From Thalassobellus citreus (lineage in GTDB: Bacteria; Bacteroidota; Bacteroidia; Flavobacteriales; Flavobacteriaceae), in the NCBI RefSeq assembly GCF_044385915.1, contig NZ_JBISCC010000122.1, positions 124,001-188,000 on the forward strand: 64,000 nucleotides of DNA, written 5' to 3'. Positions 1 to 8,587 of this stretch are shown in pieces. Under the pieces are notes generated by a model that worked only from the letters and a program-made list of their open reading frames with translations, was not told the DNA's origin and ran no database searches. The position numbers and the translations under genes were made by a program. Within the stretch, counting starts at the first letter, position 1. Each line of letters opens with the position of its first letter.

Positions 1-396
1 GATTTAAGAAGTGATATAGAAATGAACAACAAAAAGTTAGACGAAATTATGCAACAATTTAAAGAGCTTAATGACCCTAACACATACAAATATATTATGC
101 AAGGTAATAACCGAGCAAAAAACTTAAAAACGGTAGCCTATATAAACCCTAAAGAAAAAACATCGATGATTGATGTGGTTTCTTTACCACAGCTCCCAGA
201 AGAACAATGTTACCAAATTTGGGCAGAACTACAAGGTAAAATGGTTAGTTTAGGAATTTTAAGTGAAACAGACAGACAGTTAAAAGCTATTCCTTATACA
301 GAAAACGCATTAGCTTTAAATATTACCATAGAACCTAAAGGAGGAAACTCTACAGCTTCTTTAGATCATATGGTAGCTGAAATAGACTTACAATAG
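1..396 (+). CDS. Anti-sigma factor, RskA-like C-terminal domain (5' partial)
   Basis: The frame is open from base 1 (D-L-R-S-D-I-E precede the Met at 22), so this is the end of a longer gene cut by the window edge. About 131 residues are visible. The visible part resembles the periplasmic C-terminal domain of anti-sigma-K (RskA-type) factors: a beta-rich region with the pattern L-P-x-L-P-x-E-Q-x-Y-Q-I-W-A near the middle and a final segment like the G-G-N-S-T-A-S-L-D stretch of the family. Such proteins hold an ECF sigma factor at the inner membrane and release it on a signal. The partner is probably encoded upstream, outside the window; the ECF gene at 2622 is too far away to be assumed the partner. 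Family assignment is from motif recall only. Confidence 0.75.
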   Translation, partial: DLRSDIEMNNKKLDEIMQQFKELNDPNTYKYIMQGNNRAKNLKTVAYINPKEKTSMIDVVSLPQLPEEQCYQIWAELQGKMVSLGILSETDRQLKAIPYTENALALNITIEPKGGNSTASLDHMVAEIDLQ

Positions 397-418
397 AAAA
401 AGAAAAAAAGCACAATAA

Positions 419-452
419 AAAAGCCTCGTTTATTAAAAACGAGGCTTTTTTT
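419..452. terminator. Bidirectional intrinsic terminator
   Basis: An 11-bp perfect stem (AAGCCTCGTTT / AAACGAGGCTT) is flanked by A-rich sequence on the left and a T run on the right. It lies between the convergent anti-sigma gene and aquaporin gene and can serve both. Confidence 0.85.
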
Positions 453-472
453 ATACAATAATTATTGTTGTT

Positions 473-1159
473 TTATTCTTTATCAAATAAAGCTTTGTGA
501 ATAAGTCCTCCTACAATAGCACCAGCTATAGGAGCAACCCAAAACAACCAAAGTTGAGCAGTAAATTCTGTACCTGCAAATAATGCTTGACTAGTAGAAC
601 GGGCAGGATTAACAGATGTATTAGTAATAGGAATACTAATTAAATGTATTAATGTTAAACCTAAACCAATAGCTATTGGTGCAAAACCTTTAGGCGCTCT
701 ATCATTAGTACTTCCTAAAATAATTAATAAGAAAAACATGGTTAATAAAAACTCTGCAATTAGTGCAGCAGTCATAGAATAACCATCTGGAGATAATTCA
801 CCATAACCATTAGCAGCAAACCCTCCAATAGTTGTAAAATCTGCCTTATTAGTTACAATTAAATACAAAGCACCAGCTGCAGCAATAGCCCCTATTAACT
901 GTGCAACTATATAGCCTAGTAAATCTTTAGCTTCAAACTTACCCCCAGCCCAAAGCCCCAAAGATACTGCTGGATTAAAATGTCCTCCAGAAATATGACC
1001 AACAGCATAAGCCATTGTTAAAACAGTAAGACCAAACGCTAAAGCGACTCCTACAAATCCTATCCCTAACTCTGGAAAACCTGCTGCAAAAACGGCACTA
1101 CCGCAACCTCCAAAAACAAGCCAAAATGTTCCAAAAAATTCTGCGAATAATTTTTTCAT
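473..1159 (-). CDS. aqpZ: Aquaporin Z-type water channel (MIP family)
   Basis: This is an inner-membrane channel of 228 residues, the normal length for bacterial AqpZ, with six hydrophobic segments. Both signature NPA boxes are present (N62-P63-A64 after S-G-G-H-F, and N184-P185-A186-R187). The residues in the selectivity-filter positions are F42, H172, T181 and R187. This is the narrow Phe/His/Thr/Arg filter of water-selective AqpZ, not the Gly-containing filter of glycerol facilitators. The start is an ATG at 1159. The gene stands alone on the minus strand, convergent with the anti-sigma gene and divergent from the small membrane protein gene. Expected role: rapid water flow under osmotic change. 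Confidence 0.95.
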   Translation of the reverse strand: MKKLFAEFFGTFWLVFGGCGSAVFAAGFPELGIGFVGVALAFGLTVLTMAYAVGHISGGHFNPAVSLGLWAGGKFEAKDLLGYIVAQLIGAIAAAGALYLIVTNKADFTTIGGFAANGYGELSPDGYSMTAALIAEFLLTMFFLLIILGSTNDRAPKGFAPIAIGLGLTLIHLISIPITNTSVNPARSTSQALFAGTEFTAQLWLFWVAPIAGAIVGGLIHKALFDKE

Positions 1160-1262
1160 AAAATAAATAATTTAATTGGTTAGAATGTTAATTTACAAAT
1201 AATTAACCATAAGACACATAAAAAATCAATTAGTCACGCAAATTTCTAGCATGTATCTTATT

Positions 1263-1290
1263 TTGCTTTTTACTAAAAGCATTATCTTTG
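1263..1290 (+). promoter_or_regulatory. Bacteroidota promoter for the 1309-2631+ gene group
   Basis: A TATCTTTG -7 box at 1283-1290 and a TTG -33 element at 1263-1265 are separated by 17 nt, matching the Bacteroidota TTG-N(17-23)-TAnnTTTG pattern. It ends 18 nt before the ATG at 1309. This excludes the in-frame TTG at 1288, which is part of the -7 box, as a start codon. Confidence 0.7.
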
Positions 1291-1308
1291 TTTAAAATTT
1301 ATAAACAA

Positions 1309-1512
1309 ATGAAACTTCTTTTAATTACAATCGCTTTATTAGCTATAGGAATTGGTGGTATTGCTATTAAAATTTGGGCAAAAAAAGATGGCAAATTTGC
1401 TGGAACTTGTGCTAGTCAAAACCCTGTACTAAACCAAGAAGGAGAAGCTTGCGGTTTTTGTGGTAAAACACCAGATCAATTTAGTGATTGTAACAAACCT
1501 CAACACTCATAG
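1309..1512 (+). CDS. Small single-pass membrane protein with C-terminal Cys motifs
   Basis: A 67-residue protein from the ATG at 1309. An N-terminal hydrophobic segment (about residues 2-22, ending I-W-A-K-K) would anchor it. The short exported or cytosolic tail carries four Cys in the arrangement F-A-G-T-C-A-S-Q, then G-E-A-C-G-F-C-G-K, then D-C-N-K. The C-x2-C-G-K spacing could bind metal or cluster or be redox active; this is inference. Similar small Cys-tailed proteins are common in Flavobacteriaceae, but I know of no assigned function. It sits 6 nt ahead of the glycosyltransferase gene, so the two are probably co-transcribed. Confidence 0.7.
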   Translation: MKLLLITIALLAIGIGGIAIKIWAKKDGKFAGTCASQNPVLNQEGEACGFCGKTPDQFSDCNKPQHS

Positions 1513-1518
1513 CATTTT

Positions 1519-2631
1519 ATGAGCATACTTGATTTTATTTTCTACAGCTTCTCTGTTGTAGTTTTTATTCAAGCCGTATTTTATTTTATTTTTTTTGGAA
1601 ATTTTGCTTTTCTTAAACTTAGAAAAGAAAAACCAACTAACGCTCCAGTTTCAGTTATTATTTGTGCTAAAAACGAAGCTGAAAATTTAAAAAACTTTTT
1701 ACCTTCTATAATTTCTCAAGATTATCCTGATTTTCAAATTGTTTTAATCAATGACTCTTCTAGCGATAACACTCTCCATGTTATGGAGCATTTTTCCGAA
1801 CAGCACTCTAATATTAAAATTGTTGATGTAAAAAGCATTGAAGCCTTTTGGGGAAATAAAAAATATGCATTAACCCTTGGTATAAAAGCTTCAAAAAATG
1901 AGTTTCTTTTATTCACTGATGCCGATTGTAAACCTGTTTCGAAACATTGGATTAAAGAAATGAGCTCTCATTTTAATAATGAAAAAACAATTATTTTAGG
2001 CTACGGTGCTTATTCAAAAGTTAAAAACTCGTTCTTAAACAAACTCATTCGGTTTGAAACATTAATTACTGCTATTCAATATTTTTCTTTTGCAAAAATT
2101 GGTTTACCTTATATGGGAGTTGGAAGAAATCTAGCCTATACTAAGAAAGAGTTTTTTAATGCTAACGGTTTTATAAATCACATAAAAATTCTTTCTGGCG
2201 ATGATGATTTATTTATAAACCAAGTAGCTACTAGAAAAAATACTGCTATAGCATTCTCTAAAGAAAGCTTTACAGAATCTAATCCTAAAACATCTTTTAA
2301 AAACTGGTTTAAACAAAAAAGGCGTCATGTTTCAACAGCTAAACATTACAAATCAAAGCACAAAATACTATTAACCTTATTATTTAGCTCTAATTTCTTG
2401 TTTTGGTTTTTATCTATATTTCTTTTCATTTCAAATTATAATTGGCAATTAATACTAGGCTTATTTTTATTCAGAATATTATTTCAATATATAATCATAG
2501 GATTTTCATCAAAAAAATTGAATGAAATAGATCTATTAATTTGGCTTCCTTTTTTAGAAATTTTTCTAATTATAACACAATTAACTATCTTTATAAACAA
2601 TCTTATATCAAAACCTAATTTTTGGAAATAG
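1519..2631 (+). CDS. Membrane-anchored family 2 glycosyltransferase
   Basis: A 370-residue GT2-type enzyme. A transmembrane segment at residues 4-28 is followed by a GT-A fold. The nucleotide-binding start is P-V-S-V-I-I-C-A-K-N-E. The metal/UDP-sugar D-A-D motif is in F-T-D-A-D-C-K, a second acidic motif is S-G-D-D-D, and the acceptor-side basic motif is K-Q-K-R-R-H. Two or more hydrophobic segments close the C-terminus (about 275-365). This layout suits transfer of a sugar to a lipid or cell-surface glycan on the cytoplasmic face of the inner membrane; donor and acceptor cannot be read. Its last 10 nt overlap the ECF sigma gene, so the two are translationally linked. It may lie in the operon starting at 1309. 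Confidence 0.85.
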   Translation: MSILDFIFYSFSVVVFIQAVFYFIFFGNFAFLKLRKEKPTNAPVSVIICAKNEAENLKNFLPSIISQDYPDFQIVLINDSSSDNTLHVMEHFSEQHSNIKIVDVKSIEAFWGNKKYALTLGIKASKNEFLLFTDADCKPVSKHWIKEMSSHFNNEKTIILGYGAYSKVKNSFLNKLIRFETLITAIQYFSFAKIGLPYMGVGRNLAYTKKEFFNANGFINHIKILSGDDDLFINQVATRKNTAIAFSKESFTESNPKTSFKNWFKQKRRHVSTAKHYKSKHKILLTLLFSSNFLFWFLSIFLFISNYNWQLILGLFLFRILFQYIIIGFSSKKLNEIDLLIWLPFLEIFLIITQLTIFINNLISKPNFWK

Positions 2632-3167
2632 AAGAAGCTATTAAACGTGCTAAAGCAAACGACCAAAAAGCATTTAATTTCCTATTAGATACTTATTGGG
2701 ATGCTGTTTACGGATTTCAGTTAAAGCGCATTCAAAATGAAAATGATGCTGAAGATATAACCATTCAAACCTTTTCTAAAGCTTTTGATAAAATTGAAAC
2801 TTTTGATGACAATTACAGGTTTAAGACATGGTTAATCACTATTTCTAAAAACATTCATATAGATTTAATGAGAAAAGAAAAAAATTCTATTTCTCAAGTT
2901 ATTTCTAATGATGACAAATCGGTTTATCAAATTTTAGATGAATCTCCTTCGGCTGAAGATGAACTTATTACAGAACAGCATTTAGCTAAATTGCTACGTG
3001 ATATAAAAAAGTTAAAACCACATTACCAAGAAGTAATTAATCTGCGTTATTTTCAAGAATTAAGTTATAAAGAGATTTCTTTTCAACTTAAGGAACCTAT
3101 GAATAATGTAAAAGTAAAACTGCTTCGAGCTAAAAAACTGTTAGCTGAAATTATTCAGAAAAACTAA
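2622..3167 (+). CDS. ECF-type RNA polymerase sigma factor (sigma-70 family)
   Basis: A 181-residue ECF sigma factor. Region 2 covers about residues 20-90 (A-E-D-I-T-I-Q-T-F and the W-L-I-T-I-S-K-N -10-binding helix). Region 4 covers about 125-178 (L-R-Y-F-Q-E-L-S-Y-K-E-I, a helix-turn-helix ending K-V-K-L-L-R-A-K-K). The start must be the TTG at 2622: an in-frame TAA lies at 2616 and no ATG follows until deep inside region 2. The start lies within the end of the glycosyltransferase gene, suggesting coupled translation. No anti-sigma gene is adjacent; the next gene, 1 nt downstream, is a transporter. Its regulon is unknown. Confidence 0.9.
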   Translation: MEIEEAIKRAKANDQKAFNFLLDTYWDAVYGFQLKRIQNENDAEDITIQTFSKAFDKIETFDDNYRFKTWLITISKNIHIDLMRKEKNSISQVISNDDKSVYQILDESPSAEDELITEQHLAKLLRDIKKLKPHYQEVINLRYFQELSYKEISFQLKEPMNNVKVKLLRAKKLLAEIIQKN

Positions 3168-3168
3168 A

Positions 3169-4383
3169 ATGCTTTCTAAACTCAAAAACCTTGGTCCAGG
3201 CTTATTATTTGCAGGTGCAGCCATTGGTGTATCACACTTAGTGCAATCTACTAGAGCTGGTGCCGATTTTGGTATGGGTTTACTTTGGGCATTACTTTTA
3301 GTAAATGTGTTCAAATATCCTTTTTTTCAATTTGGCACAAGATACGCTGCAGCTACTGGAAAAAGCTTATTAGATGGCTATAATAAATTAGGCAAAGGTG
3401 TTTTAGCAATCTATTTTATACTAAGTTTCGCTACCATGTTTACTATTCAAACAGCTGTAACTATTGTTACTGCAGGCATTGCTTTTTCATTGTTTGGCAA
3501 TGCTTTAAGCATAGAAATATGGACTATTATTATTTTAGCAATATGTATATCAATCTTAATGTTTGGAAAATATAAATTACTAGATAAGTTAATGAAAGTA
3601 ATTATTATAACACTTACAATAAGCACAATTATAGCAGTAGTTATTGCCTTAAACAAAAACAATGCTCCTATTTCATTTGAACAAATACTACCAAACAACA
3701 GTTTAGAAATTGCATTTTTAATTGCTTTTATGGGGTGGATGCCCGCTCCTTTAGATGTTTCTATTTGGCAATCTTTATGGACTGTAGAGAAAAATAAAAA
3801 CACAACACAACCAAATACAAAATCTATATTATTTGATTTTAACATTGGCTATTTTAGCACTATCATACTAGGTGTTGGATTTTTAATGTTAGGCACTTTA
3901 GTTATGTTTAACAGCGGAGAAACATTTAGTAGTTCGGCTGGTGCTTTTTCTAGTCAACTAATAAACATGTATACAGCAAGCTTAGGTAATTGGGCGTATA
4001 TTATTATTGGCATTGCAGCATTTACAACTATGTTTAGCACCACACTAACAACATTAGATGCATCTCCAAGAGCTATGGCAAAAGCCACACAATTATTATT
4101 TAAAAAATCCTCAAAATTTAATTATATTTTTTGGATTACTTTACTAGCTACAGGAACCATTTGCATCTTTTTATTTTTAGCATCAGAAATGGGACTTTTA
4201 ATTAAAGTTGCTACTATTTTATCTTTCATAACAGCTCCTTTTTTTGCCATAATCAACTACGTACTAATTTCGAGTAAACACACGCCTAAAGAATGGCATC
4301 CTTCAAAAACACTTCATGTTTTAAGCTGGTTAGGCATTACATTTTTAATCGCTTTTAGTATTTGGTATCTTACCACTTTATAA
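3169..4383 (+). CDS. Nramp-related membrane transporter with a non-canonical metal site
   Basis: A 404-residue membrane protein with about eleven hydrophobic helices. It begins N-L-G-P-G-L-L-F-A-G-A-A-I-G-V-S-H, the position of Nramp transmembrane helix 1. Classical Nramp proteins have a D-P-G-N metal-binding motif here; this one has G-V-S-H instead. The helix 6 motif is W-M-P-A-P-L-D, keeping the M-P but not the usual M-P-H. It is therefore an Nramp-superfamily protein whose substrate (Mn, Fe, Mg or another) cannot be assumed. It starts 1 nt after the ECF sigma stop, so the two should be co-expressed. Hydrophobic stretches continue to the C-terminus, so the length looks complete. Confidence 0.75.
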   Translation: MLSKLKNLGPGLLFAGAAIGVSHLVQSTRAGADFGMGLLWALLLVNVFKYPFFQFGTRYAAATGKSLLDGYNKLGKGVLAIYFILSFATMFTIQTAVTIVTAGIAFSLFGNALSIEIWTIIILAICISILMFGKYKLLDKLMKVIIITLTISTIIAVVIALNKNNAPISFEQILPNNSLEIAFLIAFMGWMPAPLDVSIWQSLWTVEKNKNTTQPNTKSILFDFNIGYFSTIILGVGFLMLGTLVMFNSGETFSSSAGAFSSQLINMYTASLGNWAYIIIGIAAFTTMFSTTLTTLDASPRAMAKATQLLFKKSSKFNYIFWITLLATGTICIFLFLASEMGLLIKVATILSFITAPFFAIINYVLISSKHTPKEWHPSKTLHVLSWLGITFLIAFSIWYLTTL

Positions 4384-4404
4384 AAAATTTAAAAGAATAC
4401 TTTG

Positions 4405-4412
4405 TATCTTTG
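4405..4412 (+). promoter_or_regulatory. -7 promoter element for lipA-gap
   Basis: TATCTTTG lies 18 nt before the lipA ATG at 4431 and just after the transporter stop. No clear -33 TTG is seen at the ideal spacing. Confidence 0.6.
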
Positions 4413-4430
4413 CTCCCTTATTATAACAGC

Positions 4431-5309
4431 ATGAATAAAGACACCGCATCTAATATATTACCAGAACGTCAAGCTAAACCAAAATGGCTTCGAGTTAAGC
4501 TTCCAACTGGAAAAAAATACACAGAACTAAGAGGCTTGGTAGATAAGTACAAATTAAATACCATCTGCACTTCTGGTAGCTGTCCTAATATGGGAGAATG
4601 TTGGGGAGAAGGTACTGCAACCTTCATGATTTTAGGTAACGTTTGCACACGCTCTTGTGGGTTTTGTGGTGTAAAAACAGGACGCCCTGAAACTGTTGAT
4701 TGGGATGAACCTGAAAAAGTTGGACGTTCAATTAAATTAATGAAAATTAAACACGCTGTATTAACAAGTGTTGATAGAGATGATTTAAAGGACATGGGAA
4801 GCATTATGTGGGCTGAAACTGTAAAAGCTGTTCGCCGAATGAATCCAGAAACAACCTTAGAAACTTTAATTCCAGATTTTCAAGGTATAGAACAACATAT
4901 AGACAGAATTATAGATGTTGCTCCAGAAGTTGTATCTCATAATATTGAAACCGTACGCCGTTTAACTCGTGAGGTTCGAATTCAAGCACAGTACGACAGA
5001 AGCATGGGAGTTTTAAAATATTTAAAACAACAAGGTCAACGTCGTACAAAATCTGGTATTATGCTTGGACTAGGAGAAACTAGAGAAGAAGTTATTGAAA
5101 CGCTTCATGATTTAAAAGCAAACAATGTAGACATAGTTACTATTGGTCAATACCTACAACCAAGTAAAAAACATTTACCAGTAAAGCATTTTGTAAGTCC
5201 AGATCAATTTAAAGAATATGAAAATATTGGTTTAGAATTAGGTTTTCGTCATGTAGAAAGTAGTGCCTTGGTGCGCTCATCTTACCATGCTCAAAAACAC
5301 ATCCATTAA
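4431..5309 (+). CDS. lipA: Lipoyl synthase
   Basis: A radical-SAM enzyme that inserts two sulfur atoms into octanoyl groups on lipoyl domains (pyruvate and oxoglutarate dehydrogenases, glycine cleavage H protein). Both 4Fe-4S motifs are present: the auxiliary cluster C46-x4-C51-x5-C57 and the radical-SAM cluster C72-x3-C76-x2-C79. The C-terminal R-S-S-Y-H-A supplies the serine ligand of the auxiliary cluster. The length is 292 residues, normal for LipA. I chose the ATG at 4431 because it lies just after the promoter box; the in-frame codon at 4362 is inside the preceding transporter gene. The gap gene follows after 2 nt, suggesting an operon. Confidence 0.96.
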   Translation: MNKDTASNILPERQAKPKWLRVKLPTGKKYTELRGLVDKYKLNTICTSGSCPNMGECWGEGTATFMILGNVCTRSCGFCGVKTGRPETVDWDEPEKVGRSIKLMKIKHAVLTSVDRDDLKDMGSIMWAETVKAVRRMNPETTLETLIPDFQGIEQHIDRIIDVAPEVVSHNIETVRRLTREVRIQAQYDRSMGVLKYLKQQGQRRTKSGIMLGLGETREEVIETLHDLKANNVDIVTIGQYLQPSKKHLPVKHFVSPDQFKEYENIGLELGFRHVESSALVRSSYHAQKHIH

Positions 5310-5311
5310 TC

Positions 5312-6328
5312 ATGATTCGCATAGCAATAAATGGTTTTGGTAGAATAGGCAGGCGTGTATTTAGATTAGTTCAAGCCCATACAAACATTGAAGTTGTTGC
5401 CATAAATGATTTAGCCGATGCAAAAACTTTAAGTCATTTATTAAAATACGATAGTGTTCATGGAATTTTTAATGGAACTGTTACAAATAATGATGATGGC
5501 ATTATTGTAAATGACAAAAAAATTCCTTTGTTAAATAAAAATCATCCTAAAGATATTAATTGGAAACTTTATGATGTTGATTTTGTAATTGAAGCTACAG
5601 GTAAATTTAAAACTGTTTCAGATTTACAAAACCATATTACAAATGGTGCAAAACAAGTTATTTTAAGTGTTCCTCCTTTAGAAGATGACATAAAAACTAT
5701 TGTTTTAGGTGTAAACGAGCATAGTATAAATGGTACAGAGACTATTATTTCTAATGCATCATGCACCACTAATAATGCTGCACCAATGATTGACATCATT
5801 AATAAACTTTGCGGTATTAATCAGGCTTACATAACAACAGTACACTCTTATACTACCGATCAAAGTTTACACGATCAACCACATAGAGACTTACGTCGCT
5901 CAAGAGCTGCCAGTCAATCTATTGTTCCAACAACAACAGGAGCTGCAAAAGCACTTACAAAAATATTTCCTGAATTATCTGATGTTATAGGTGGTTGTGG
6001 TATTAGAGTGCCTGTAATTAATGGATCTTTAACAGATATTACTTTTAATGTAAAAAAGACTGTATCCATTGAAGATATTAACAGCGCCTTTAAAGAAGCC
6101 TCTCTAAAACAATATAAAGGTATTTTAGAATATACAGAAGATCCTATTGTCTCCATCGACATTGTTGGAAACACACATTCGTGTATATTTGATTCTGGTA
6201 TGACTTCTGTTATAGGAAATATGGTAAAAATTATTGGTTGGTACGATAACGAAACAGGTTATTCTTCAAGAATTATTGACTTATTATGTAATTTATCGGA
6301 AAAAAAGTGTGTTTTATCGGTAAAATAA
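5312..6328 (+). CDS. gap: Glyceraldehyde-3-phosphate dehydrogenase (type I, NAD-type)
   Basis: A 338-residue cytosolic glycolytic enzyme that oxidises glyceraldehyde-3-phosphate with phosphate and NAD to 1,3-bisphosphoglycerate. The Rossmann start I-N-G-F-G-R-I-G-R is followed by A-I-N-D-L, where D33 favours NAD over NADP. The catalytic box is S-N-A-S-C151-T-T-N, with H178 as the general base. The C-terminal W-Y-D-N-E-x-G-Y-S motif is intact. It starts 2 nt after lipA, an unusual partner, and probably shares its promoter. Whether it is the main glycolytic copy or a second paralogue cannot be told from the window. Confidence 0.95.
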   Translation: MIRIAINGFGRIGRRVFRLVQAHTNIEVVAINDLADAKTLSHLLKYDSVHGIFNGTVTNNDDGIIVNDKKIPLLNKNHPKDINWKLYDVDFVIEATGKFKTVSDLQNHITNGAKQVILSVPPLEDDIKTIVLGVNEHSINGTETIISNASCTTNNAAPMIDIINKLCGINQAYITTVHSYTTDQSLHDQPHRDLRRSRAASQSIVPTTTGAAKALTKIFPELSDVIGGCGIRVPVINGSLTDITFNVKKTVSIEDINSAFKEASLKQYKGILEYTEDPIVSIDIVGNTHSCIFDSGMTSVIGNMVKIIGWYDNETGYSSRIIDLLCNLSEKKCVLSVK

Positions 6329-6329
6329 T

Positions 6330-6337
6330 TATATTTG
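6330..6337 (+). promoter_or_regulatory. -7 promoter element for the hybrid histidine kinase
   Basis: TATATTTG begins at the second base after the gap stop codon and ends 18 nt before the ATG at 6356. The in-frame TTG at 6335 is part of this box and is not taken as a start. Confidence 0.6.
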
Positions 6338-6355
6338 TCGGTAAGATTTAATGAA

Positions 6356-8587
6356 ATGACCCAAATCAGAAACTACATATACATAGCAGTACTGTTATTT
6401 AGCCTCAGTATTTCTGCTCAAAAATCGATAGATAACGACCCAGAAATACTTAAAGGGAAGATTAACTTTCGAATAAAAGAAGCTCATTCTGCATTAGATA
6501 ATTTTAATTATTTAGAAGCACAAAATAATATAAATGAAGCCTTCAAATTAGCCGAAAAACTAAACAACAAAAAAAGTTTAGGAATCATTCATACTATAAA
6601 AGCTAGATTACAGCTTCTTAATGATGAAAGTGATAATGCTATAACGTCACTTAATACGGCAATTGAAATCCAAAGAACTATAAAAGACGATGCTAATTTA
6701 GCAGATTCTTATAAAACTTTAGGAGAGGTTTATGTAAGTAAAAAAGACTACTCACAAGCAGCAGATTATTTTAAATCTGCAAGAAATTTATTTTTACAAG
6801 AAGATCTAGAGAAAAAATTATCAGAAACACTTCTTGAAGAAGGGAAAGCATATATGCTTTTAAAAAACTACAGAAAAGCAAGATCTGTAATTGATCAATC
6901 TTTAGCACTTGCTAAAAAAACAGAAGATTTAAAAACTCAAAGTAAAGCTCTTATAAAACAAGGCATTATTTATAGTAATTTAAATGATGACGAAAGAGCA
7001 CTAAGTTATGCTAGCGAAGGATTAGAAATTGCTAAAAACAACAACTATGCTAGTGTACTAAATGAAGGATATTCAGTACTAAGTAATATTAATGAAAACA
7101 TTAACAACTTCAAACAATCTAATGATTACTTAAAACTGCATATAAAACTATCTGATTCATTAAGAAGTCTAAAAACAGCTTATTCTTCAACAGATAGTGA
7201 AATACAGAACAAGCTAAACACTGAAATTGAAAAAAATAAAGAAAAGGATGAAATAATAAAAGAAGCTCAAGGAGACAAAAACCTAAACACGTTAACATCT
7301 ATTTTAAGTGTTGCTTTAATTACTATATTATCACTTTTAACTTTATCGCTTTACAAGAATAATAACATCAGATTGAAAACCAATAATATGCTTCATAAAA
7401 AAAATGGAGAACTTATTATTGCTAAAGAAAAAGCAGAATTAGCATCAAAAACGAAAGCTAATTTCTTATCTACAGTTACTCACGAGTTACGTACACCTCT
7501 ATATGCTGTAACAGGTTTAAGTAATATGTTGTTAGAAGAAAACCCAAAACCTGAACAAATTCAGCATTTAAAATCATTAAAATTTTCAGGCGATTACCTT
7601 TTAACCTTTATTAATGACATTCTTCAAATTAACAAAATTGAAGCTAATAAAGTTGAAATAGATCCAGAATCATTCAACTTAAAAAAGAAAATAAACAATA
7701 TTATTCTTGCCTTAAATAATTCAGCAAACGATAATAATGTTAAACTTCATTTTGAATACGATAAAGATTTACCAGAAAACTTTATTGCCGATCAATTAAA
7801 AATTTCACAAATCTTAATTAACCTAATTGGTAACTCAATTAAGTTTACAAAAGACGGAGATATTTGGATAAGAATATATAAAATCGAGCAAGAAGGCAGC
7901 AAGTACACACTTCGATTTGAAATTGAAGATAACGGTATTGGTATTAGCCAAGAGAAGCAAGACAATATGTTTGAAAGCTTTTCTCAAGGTTCTATTCAAA
8001 TTAACAGAAAATATGGAGGTACAGGTTTAGGTCTTTCTATTGTAAAAGGTTTAATAGACATTTTAAAAGGTAAGATTTACGTTAGAAGTGAATTAGAAAA
8101 AGGAACAACGTTCTATTTTGAAATACCTTTAGAATACACATCTGTTGAAGAAGCCAAAGAAAGGAAAGTAACATACTTTAGTGGAAATAAAGAGGATATC
8201 GATTTAACAACTGTTAAGATTTTAGTTGTTGAAGACAATAAAATAAATCAAATGATTACCAAAAAGATTCTTACTAAAATGAATCTTAAATGTGATATTA
8301 TTGATAATGGTGAAGACGCTGTAGAAATGATAAAAGCCAACGACTACAACATTATATTAATGGATATTCACATGCCAGGAATTAGTGGAATGGAGGCAAC
8401 CAAACGCGTTAGAGCTTTTGATAAAGAATTAACCATTTTTGCTTTAACAGCCGTAACCATTGAAGACAAAATGCACGAATTTGACGAAGCTGGCTTTACA
8501 GATATTATTCCTAAACCGTTTAAGCAAGAAGAGTTTGAGAAAAAACTTTACAATGCCTTAGCTGGTGATGCTAACAAGTCTGCCTAA
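6356..8587 (+). CDS. TPR-containing hybrid sensor histidine kinase/response regulator
   Basis: A 743-residue hybrid kinase. A signal peptide (residues 1-21) leads to a periplasmic or exposed sensor region of tetratricopeptide repeats (about 35-270). One membrane helix (312-333), a short coiled linker, a HisKA domain with phospho-accepting H376 (S-T-V-T-H-E-L-R-T-P) and a HATPase domain follow (N-box I-L-I-N-L-I-G-N-S; G-T-G-L-G-L). The C-terminal receiver domain (620-743) has phospho-acceptor D670 in L-M-D-I-H-M-P-G and conserved K720. No output domain is fused, so the signal must pass to another protein or act by phosphorelay. It converges on lpxK with a 4-nt overlap. The ligand is unknown. 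Confidence 0.92.
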   Translation: MTQIRNYIYIAVLLFSLSISAQKSIDNDPEILKGKINFRIKEAHSALDNFNYLEAQNNINEAFKLAEKLNNKKSLGIIHTIKARLQLLNDESDNAITSLNTAIEIQRTIKDDANLADSYKTLGEVYVSKKDYSQAADYFKSARNLFLQEDLEKKLSETLLEEGKAYMLLKNYRKARSVIDQSLALAKKTEDLKTQSKALIKQGIIYSNLNDDERALSYASEGLEIAKNNNYASVLNEGYSVLSNINENINNFKQSNDYLKLHIKLSDSLRSLKTAYSSTDSEIQNKLNTEIEKNKEKDEIIKEAQGDKNLNTLTSILSVALITILSLLTLSLYKNNNIRLKTNNMLHKKNGELIIAKEKAELASKTKANFLSTVTHELRTPLYAVTGLSNMLLEENPKPEQIQHLKSLKFSGDYLLTFINDILQINKIEANKVEIDPESFNLKKKINNIILALNNSANDNNVKLHFEYDKDLPENFIADQLKISQILINLIGNSIKFTKDGDIWIRIYKIEQEGSKYTLRFEIEDNGIGISQEKQDNMFESFSQGSIQINRKYGGTGLGLSIVKGLIDILKGKIYVRSELEKGTTFYFEIPLEYTSVEEAKERKVTYFSGNKEDIDLTTVKILVVEDNKINQMITKKILTKMNLKCDIIDNGEDAVEMIKANDYNIILMDIHMPGISGMEATKRVRAFDKELTIFALTAVTIEDKMHEFDEAGFTDIIPKPFKQEEFEKKLYNALAGDANKSA

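Noticed and set aside
3447..3845. 132-codon minus-strand frame inside the Nramp-like gene
   Set aside because: It is hydrophobic only because it is antisense to membrane helices; no start context or family match.
6335..6355. Upstream TTG-type starts for the hybrid kinase (also at gpmI 32802, sulP 46444, queE 63190 and the small protein 1288)
   Set aside because: In every case the TTG is the end of a TAnnTTTG promoter box; the first ATG downstream begins a sensible signal peptide or conserved N-terminus.
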